Origin: Candidatus Hydrogenedens sp. | GTDB lineage: Bacteria; Hydrogenedentota; Hydrogenedentia; Hydrogenedentales; Hydrogenedentaceae | Direction: 5' to 3' | Length of the DNA: 16,059 nt | Assembly (NCBI GenBank): GCA_035378955.1 | Contig: DAOSUS010000030.1 | Coordinates: 1-16,059, forward strand | Shown: piece by piece, positions 12,449 through 16,059 of the stretch | How positions within the stretch are numbered: position 1 is the first letter of the stretch | Layout: each line of letters begins with the position of its first letter | Position numbers and translations under genes: made by a program | The notes under the pieces: model-generated | The model's database searches: none | Told to the model about the DNA's origin: nothing | Seen by the model: only the letters and a program-made list of their open reading frames with translations

Positions 12449-14632
12449 ATGTTTATGAAAAAGAGAACTCAAAGTTGCCTTATTTTTATCATTCTTTTAA
12501 CTTTTGTTGTTTTACTTTCCATTGATGGTTGGTCAGCAACAAAAAAGAAAAAAAAGGTTGAGGATGAAGTGCCTCAGCCTCGTTCCTCTCCATGGGTTTT
12601 ACGGCACCGATATACTTTTTCATGGGAAGATATGGGAATTGATTTTGATGAGATGAATGGAGATTGGCACATCTTTAATACCGTTCCTGATAATTATTCG
12701 GAGATGACAGTGATTGAAGGTTATGGGCCTTCAATACAGTTAAAAACAGGTGAAGAAATTTCTGCGGAGTCTCTGGGCAATGCGTTTACAGATAGGGTAG
12801 CTGTGGATAGTGTATTTGGACCTGCAACGCATTTTACTGCAATATTCCCGGTAAAAAACAATATTTTAATCCAACAACGAGCCACCAGTTTTAAACAATG
12901 CAGTTTTGTCCTTTTTACTACGCTTATAACCAATAATGGAACGAGTCCTGTAACTATTTCAAAAATTAAGCCTTTTGTGTTCCCGCCCGTTGCAGGATTA
13001 ATTACACGGGTTCCTAATGAAAAAGTGCGAAGACCTGTGGCGAATGTTAACGGGTATTGGACTTATGTTTCAGAAGAAGAATCCCAAATATTAGAACTCA
13101 CTACGAATAAAGGGCAGAAAATCGTCTTTGCTGTTTGTCCTCAGGGAAAATCCCATTCCAGAATAGTTACAGAAGGGGAAGGTGATAACTGGACAGGTGC
13201 AGTAGAATGTGAATATTTGCCTTCCTTAACGATTGCACCCGGGGAAACACTGGAAAGCGACCCGGTGCTTATCTCTTTCAGTAATGATGCATATAAACTT
13301 CACACTACTTTTGTATGGGCGATTTCCTCCCTTTCTCCAACCTATTCTAAAATGGTAATCGAGAAGCCTATTCGAGGTTGGATTTCCGTTGACCCTGAAA
13401 AGGCAAGTCTGGGAAATTTATCAAAAATTGCTGGTTTTTCGAGTAATGTTGGTATAAATGCGGTGTGTATACCTAACGGATGGGAGCAACCATTGGGGTC
13501 CTTAAAGGGGAATGCGAAAAACTTATCAAAAGATATGAAATCGGTAATTGAACAATTAAAAAATCATGGTTCGTTAAAAGTGGGATTATCTTTAAATCCG
13601 TGGGCTGTTCCCGCTGGAACTGAGTTTGCAGTACCTGTATCCGAAGAATATGCCTTTGTAAAGTTTAATACCCCCAATGGGTTAGAAATTGCAAAGAAAC
13701 GGTGGGAGAAAATTTTGTCGTGGAATCCCGATTTTATCGTTTGTGATATTTCTATACCGGAGGCAGTTTTAGAACAGATTAATGCAACTTATACAGGAGC
13801 AATATTTCAAGGGTTAAAAGAACTTTCTGACTATTTCAAAAATATTCCTGTATATCCAAAGTTTTCTGACACAGTTATTAATACCGAGCAAGAGTTATCT
13901 CAATTCTGTGCGATTAGCGGAACATTGGCAGGCTTTAATACAGGAATTGCTCCTGTAAAAGTAAACAATCAGTTAGTAAATACTCAAAACTTTCTTTCAA
14001 ATACTTTCCTTCAATCATTCCCGGGACCTGTAGTATGGTTAGGAGATTTTAATAATTCAGATATTGCAAAAAAAATGCTTCAATTAACTCTTAAAACAAA
14101 GGTAATGTTTTCACCTTTTGATGCGAATAAAAAAGAGCCATCGGTCTGGTATTATCGGAGTTATGCTACCCAAGATAGTTTTAATAATTCACTTGTTTAT
14201 GTTTCAAAAAATGCAGAACCTTTTTCTGCATCATTCCTAAAAAGTATAAATAACGAAGCAATCTTCTGGGATTATGCTAAGGAGAAGTTTATAGAAGACA
14301 GTGAAACTATTCAAAGTAATCCAGAAGAAAAGTTTATTGGTTTAATGGTTAAAACAGATACGCCATCAGTAGTGGGAGTAAAAACGGCAAGCCAATGTGG
14401 AATGGAATTTATCAGTTCTACCCGTTGGGCGAATGAAGAAAAGAAATTAGAGGTTTTATTTAAAGAGACCATGACATCCCCCGCTACTTTATATATCTAT
14501 AAACCCGAGTCCTATAAAATAAATAAAGTTTTGATTGATGGTAAACCCCTTAAAAGTGTAAAACTATCCGATAATATAATTCTCATTTCTTTTAAAACCA
14601 CACCTGAAAAAGTTGAATTGATTGTAGATTGA
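12449..14632 (+). CDS. Large secreted protein resembling clan GH-D (alpha-galactosidase-like) enzymes
   Basis: A 727-residue protein with a clear Sec signal peptide (basic MFMKKRTQSC, hydrophobic 11-24, probable cleavage after GWSA at 30), followed by KKKKK. Residues about 50-300 look like a beta-sandwich; 308-600 look like a (beta/alpha)8 barrel: KPIRGWISVDP, VGINAVCIPNGW (334-345), a helix, LKVGLSLNPWAVPAG and WNPDFIVCDISIPEAV with D433; the end looks like a beta-domain. This order recalls GH36-type alpha-galactosidases, in which the DDGW motif and an Asp nucleophile occupy these places. Here DDGW reads IPNGW, so activity may be altered or absent. GAGG (12441-12444) is four bases from this ATG and ten from an ATG at 12455, so the start is uncertain by two codons. 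The gene stands alone, divergent from the gspF-like operon and closed by a terminator. The fold call is tentative. Confidence 0.72.
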   Translation: MFMKKRTQSCLIFIILLTFVVLLSIDGWSATKKKKKVEDEVPQPRSSPWVLRHRYTFSWEDMGIDFDEMNGDWHIFNTVPDNYSEMTVIEGYGPSIQLKTGEEISAESLGNAFTDRVAVDSVFGPATHFTAIFPVKNNILIQQRATSFKQCSFVLFTTLITNNGTSPVTISKIKPFVFPPVAGLITRVPNEKVRRPVANVNGYWTYVSEEESQILELTTNKGQKIVFAVCPQGKSHSRIVTEGEGDNWTGAVECEYLPSLTIAPGETLESDPVLISFSNDAYKLHTTFVWAISSLSPTYSKMVIEKPIRGWISVDPEKASLGNLSKIAGFSSNVGINAVCIPNGWEQPLGSLKGNAKNLSKDMKSVIEQLKNHGSLKVGLSLNPWAVPAGTEFAVPVSEEYAFVKFNTPNGLEIAKKRWEKILSWNPDFIVCDISIPEAVLEQINATYTGAIFQGLKELSDYFKNIPVYPKFSDTVINTEQELSQFCAISGTLAGFNTGIAPVKVNNQLVNTQNFLSNTFLQSFPGPVVWLGDFNNSDIAKKMLQLTLKTKVMFSPFDANKKEPSVWYYRSYATQDSFNNSLVYVSKNAEPFSASFLKSINNEAIFWDYAKEKFIEDSETIQSNPEEKFIGLMVKTDTPSVVGVKTASQCGMEFISSTRWANEEKKLEVLFKETMTSPATLYIYKPESYKINKVLIDGKPLKSVKLSDNIILISFKTTPEKVELIVD

Positions 14633-14644
14633 TGTTTAAATGTC

Positions 14645-14683
14645 TTTTTGTTTGTAATAAAATATTACAAACAGAAAATTTTG
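14645..14683 (+). terminator. Intrinsic terminator after the secreted 727-residue protein
   Basis: A 15-pair stem (14645-14659 with 14663-14677, one G-T pair) has the core GTTTGTAATA facing TATTACAAAC around a three-base loop, followed by ATTTTG. It begins 13 bases after the stop. The stem is strong though A/T-rich, and the T-run is short. Confidence 0.7.
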
Positions 14684-14706
14684 ACTAAATACAGAAAAGG
14701 GGTTTT

Positions 14707-14805
14707 GTGATATACACCCGTTGGCAAAGACAAGCAACAAACACAGTTCGATTATTTGAAATATTTAAAGTTTTTGCAAAGTATAGGTTCTTGCTATTTA
14801 TCTGA
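14707..14805 (+). CDS. Possible 32-residue basic peptide or gene remnant before ispE
   Basis: A GTG-started frame with AAAAGGGG (14695-14702) four bases upstream encodes a 32-residue basic peptide containing YTRWQRQATNTVRLFEIFKVF and ending YRFLLFI. The spacing is short and the start non-canonical. The stretch RLFEIFKVFAKY faintly resembles the opening of ABC1/UbiB-family kinases (RxREIxxVLxKYG), so it could be a remnant, an ispE leader peptide, or chance. Treat it as a low-confidence candidate. Confidence 0.22.
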   Translation: MIYTRWQRQATNTVRLFEIFKVFAKYRFLLFI

Positions 14806-14836
14806 TAATTTCTATATTGTTTTCAAAAAGTTGTAT

Positions 14837-14842
14837 AGGTGG
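14837..14842 (+). promoter_or_regulatory. Shine-Dalgarno that fixes the ispE start
   Basis: AGGTGG lies eight bases before ATG 14851. A GTG at 14839 overlaps this site and so cannot use it; the ATG at 14863 is 20 bases away. Confidence 0.65.
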
Positions 14843-14850
14843 TTTTATTT

Positions 14851-15729
14851 ATGCGTGCCTTGATGAAGATAAAAACAAACGCAAAGATAAATCTTTATCT
14901 GGATGTTATTGATAAATATCCCGATGGCTTTCATAAAATCGAATCAATTTTCCAAACAGTAACTTTATCGGATAACCTTACTTTTTATGAAATACAAAAA
15001 GGCATTTGCATTACCTCAAACGATGTGTCCTTGCCTATGGATGAAAAAAATATTGTTTATAAAACAATAAAAAAAATAAAAGATATCGCAAAAATAGACA
15101 AAGGAATTCATGTCTATATTAATAAAAATATTCCTATATGTGCAGGATTAGGTGGAGGGTCTGCTAATTCCGCAGGTACTTTGTATGCGATAAATAAATT
15201 ATGGGATTTAGGGTTAAGGGAGGATAAATTGATAGATATAGCCAAAGGATTGGGTTCTGATGTCCCTTATTTTCTTATAGGAGGAACACAGGCAGTTACC
15301 GGAAAAGGGGAGAAATTATCCGCATTAATTCCAATTTCTGATATATGGGTCGTCTTAATTCATCCTCCGTTATCCCTTTCTACTGCAAAAGTTTATCAAC
15401 ATCCTGCATTAAAAATTCGACCTTCTCATAGAAGTGCAAATAAATATAGTTTAAGGTTTAAGAAAGTAATATATGAATTGCAAAAAAGTAATTGGGGAAA
15501 AGTCATATATAATCGTTTAGAATTACCTGCTTTTTGTATTTATCCTGAATTATATGAATTAAAATTAAAAATAAAAAAAATGGGTTTTCCATATGTCGGA
15601 ATGACAGGTAGTGGGTCAACTTTTTTTGTTATTGTAGAGTCTAAAAAACAAGGTAAAGAGTTAATTCAGAAACTAAATTGGAAGACACATCTTGTAAAAA
15701 CAACCTCAATGGCTATAAAGGAATTATAA
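14851..15729 (+). CDS. ispE: 4-diphosphocytidyl-2-C-methyl-D-erythritol kinase
   Basis: A 292-residue GHMP kinase that phosphorylates CDP-methylerythritol with ATP, the fourth step of the MEP isoprenoid pathway, in the cytoplasm. TNAKINLYLDVIDKYPDGFH (9-28) gives K12 and H28 at the substrate site, PICAGLGGGSANS (95-107) is the ATP-binding glycine-rich loop, GSDVPYFLIGG carries catalytic D137, and MTGSGSTFFVI is the C-terminal GHMP motif. The ATG at 14851 is chosen because AGGTGG lies eight bases upstream; the longer GTG form would begin inside that site. Length matches the family. It stands alone: a terminator precedes it, and the next gene appears to have its own -10 site. No other MEP genes are in view. 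The protein is lysine-rich, in keeping with the A/T-rich DNA. Confidence 0.94.
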   Translation: MRALMKIKTNAKINLYLDVIDKYPDGFHKIESIFQTVTLSDNLTFYEIQKGICITSNDVSLPMDEKNIVYKTIKKIKDIAKIDKGIHVYINKNIPICAGLGGGSANSAGTLYAINKLWDLGLREDKLIDIAKGLGSDVPYFLIGGTQAVTGKGEKLSALIPISDIWVVLIHPPLSLSTAKVYQHPALKIRPSHRSANKYSLRFKKVIYELQKSNWGKVIYNRLELPAFCIYPELYELKLKIKKMGFPYVGMTGSGSTFFVIVESKKQGKELIQKLNWKTHLVKTTSMAIKEL

Positions 15730-15734
15730 ATTTA

Positions 15735-15766
15735 TTGAACAAATTAACCTATTTAAAGGATATAAT
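15735..15766 (+). promoter_or_regulatory. Possible promoter of the EGE-repeat protein gene
   Basis: A perfect TATAAT at 15761-15766 has TTGAAC (15735-15740) upstream, but the spacer is 20 bases, longer than usual. Initiation near 15773 would leave a short leader of about 19 bases. Confidence 0.35.
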
Positions 15767-15791
15767 TAGAAACAAATATAGAAAGAATCAT

Positions 15792-16059
15792 ATGAATAAA
15801 GAAAGAAAAATATATAAGAATGTTTTTTTTGTATTTTTGATGCTTATCTCATTGTGGGTATTTTTTCAGCAAGAGTTGTTTGCTGATAAAATTGCAGTAA
15901 ATAATGAAGGGACAACAGAAGGAATAATGGAAGGAGAGGGCGCAACAGAAGGGGAAGGAATTTTAGAAGGTAGTATAGAAGGGATAACAGAAGGAGAAGG
16001 CACAGTAGAAGGGGAAGGGATTTTAGAGGGAATACCCGAAGGTATAATAGAAGGAGCAC
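15792..16059 (+). CDS. Secreted protein with Glu-Gly-Glu repeats, N-terminal part (runs off the right edge)
   Basis: The frame opens at ATG 15792 and has no stop to the end of the window, so at least 89 residues are encoded. Residues 1-32 form a Sec signal peptide (MNKERKIYKN, hydrophobic VFFVFLMLISLWVFF, cleavage probably after LFA). From about residue 39 the chain is made of short units TEGEG, LEGS, IEGI, VEGEG, PEGI, with a superrepeat of 20 residues (60 bases; GGC GCA at 15939 against GGC ACA at 15999). Such Glu-Gly-rich linkers typically follow the signal peptide of large surface proteins in Hydrogenedentota and Lentisphaerae, as far as I recall; the functional domains would lie beyond the window. 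The ribosome binding site is weak (AGAAAG). The Leu-rich minus-strand frame here is its mirror image. Confidence 0.82.
   Translation, partial: MNKERKIYKNVFFVFLMLISLWVFFQQELFADKIAVNNEGTTEGIMEGEGATEGEGILEGSIEGITEGEGTVEGEGILEGIPEGIIEGA
15939..16059 (+). repeat. 60-base tandem repeat encoding the EGE linker
   Basis: Two units of 60 bases start at 15939 and 15999. The first halves agree closely (AGAAGGGGAAGG followed by (A/G)ATTTTAGA); the second halves have diverged. Shorter GAAGG units recur throughout from 15907. Such a tract can change length by slippage or recombination. Confidence 0.7.

Noticed and set aside
14695..14770. tRNA-like stretch containing GTTCGATTA
   Set aside because: No acceptor stem, anticodon stem or T-stem can be paired around it.
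15844..16059. Leu/Pro-rich open frame on the minus strand
   Set aside because: It is the reverse complement of the Glu-Gly repeat tract; the plus-strand frame has a start, signal peptide and coherent repeats.

Overview
This 16 kb window is an AT-rich bacterial chromosome segment (roughly one third G+C by eye) with no rRNA, tRNA, CRISPR array, integrase or insertion sequence that I can see. It looks like a Gram-negative-type or PVC/Hydrogenedentes-like heterotroph. Pointers are Tat- and Sec-exported proteins, a secreted protein with Glu-Gly-Glu repeats at the right edge (a style I associate with Hydrogenedentota and Lentisphaerae), a ceramidase-family protein of the kind common in planctomycete-like genomes, a type II secretion/pilus F protein, and the MEP isoprenoid pathway enzyme IspE. 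The Hydrogenedentota assignment is inference only.

Layout. 1-443: C-terminus of a neutral/alkaline ceramidase-like protein that begins before the window. 444-1026: a 583-base gene-free AT-rich stretch with inverted repeats and a good sigma70-type promoter (879-907). 1027-3941: two unrecognised exported proteins in one operon. 3942-4500: a second gene-free stretch ending in a strong promoter and a leader hairpin. 4501-4757: two very small genes, missed by ordinary length cut-offs, encoding related amphipathic helical peptides of 35 and 40 residues, closed by a strong terminator. 4833-5948: a Tat-exported GH5 glycosidase starting directly after that terminator. 6115-7951: an overlapping pair, a nucleotide-sugar epimerase/dehydratase and a DPM1-like glycosyltransferase, convergent with nagB (7966-8766, minus). 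nagB diverges from a hemolysin III/PAQR membrane protein (8812-9459). 9488-12289 (minus): an operon of a GspF/PilC-type membrane protein, a membrane-anchored parvulin and aspartate aminotransferase. 12449-14632: a large secreted protein resembling clan GH-D glycosidases. 14851-15729: ispE. 15792 to the edge: the start of a secreted EGE-repeat protein.

How the genes work together. The window mixes housekeeping metabolism (nagB, aspC, ispE), cell-surface sugar chemistry (epimerase plus glycosyltransferase), and exported hydrolytic or unknown proteins. The most unusual item is the compact unit at 4368-4820: promoter, hairpin leader, peptide A, peptide B, terminator. Both peptides have far better Shine-Dalgarno sequences than most of their neighbours, and they align to each other without gaps. 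They form a plausible undescribed two-peptide system (membrane-active, surfactant-like or structural). Several starts were moved on ribosome-binding-site evidence: nagB to 8766 and ispE to 14851.
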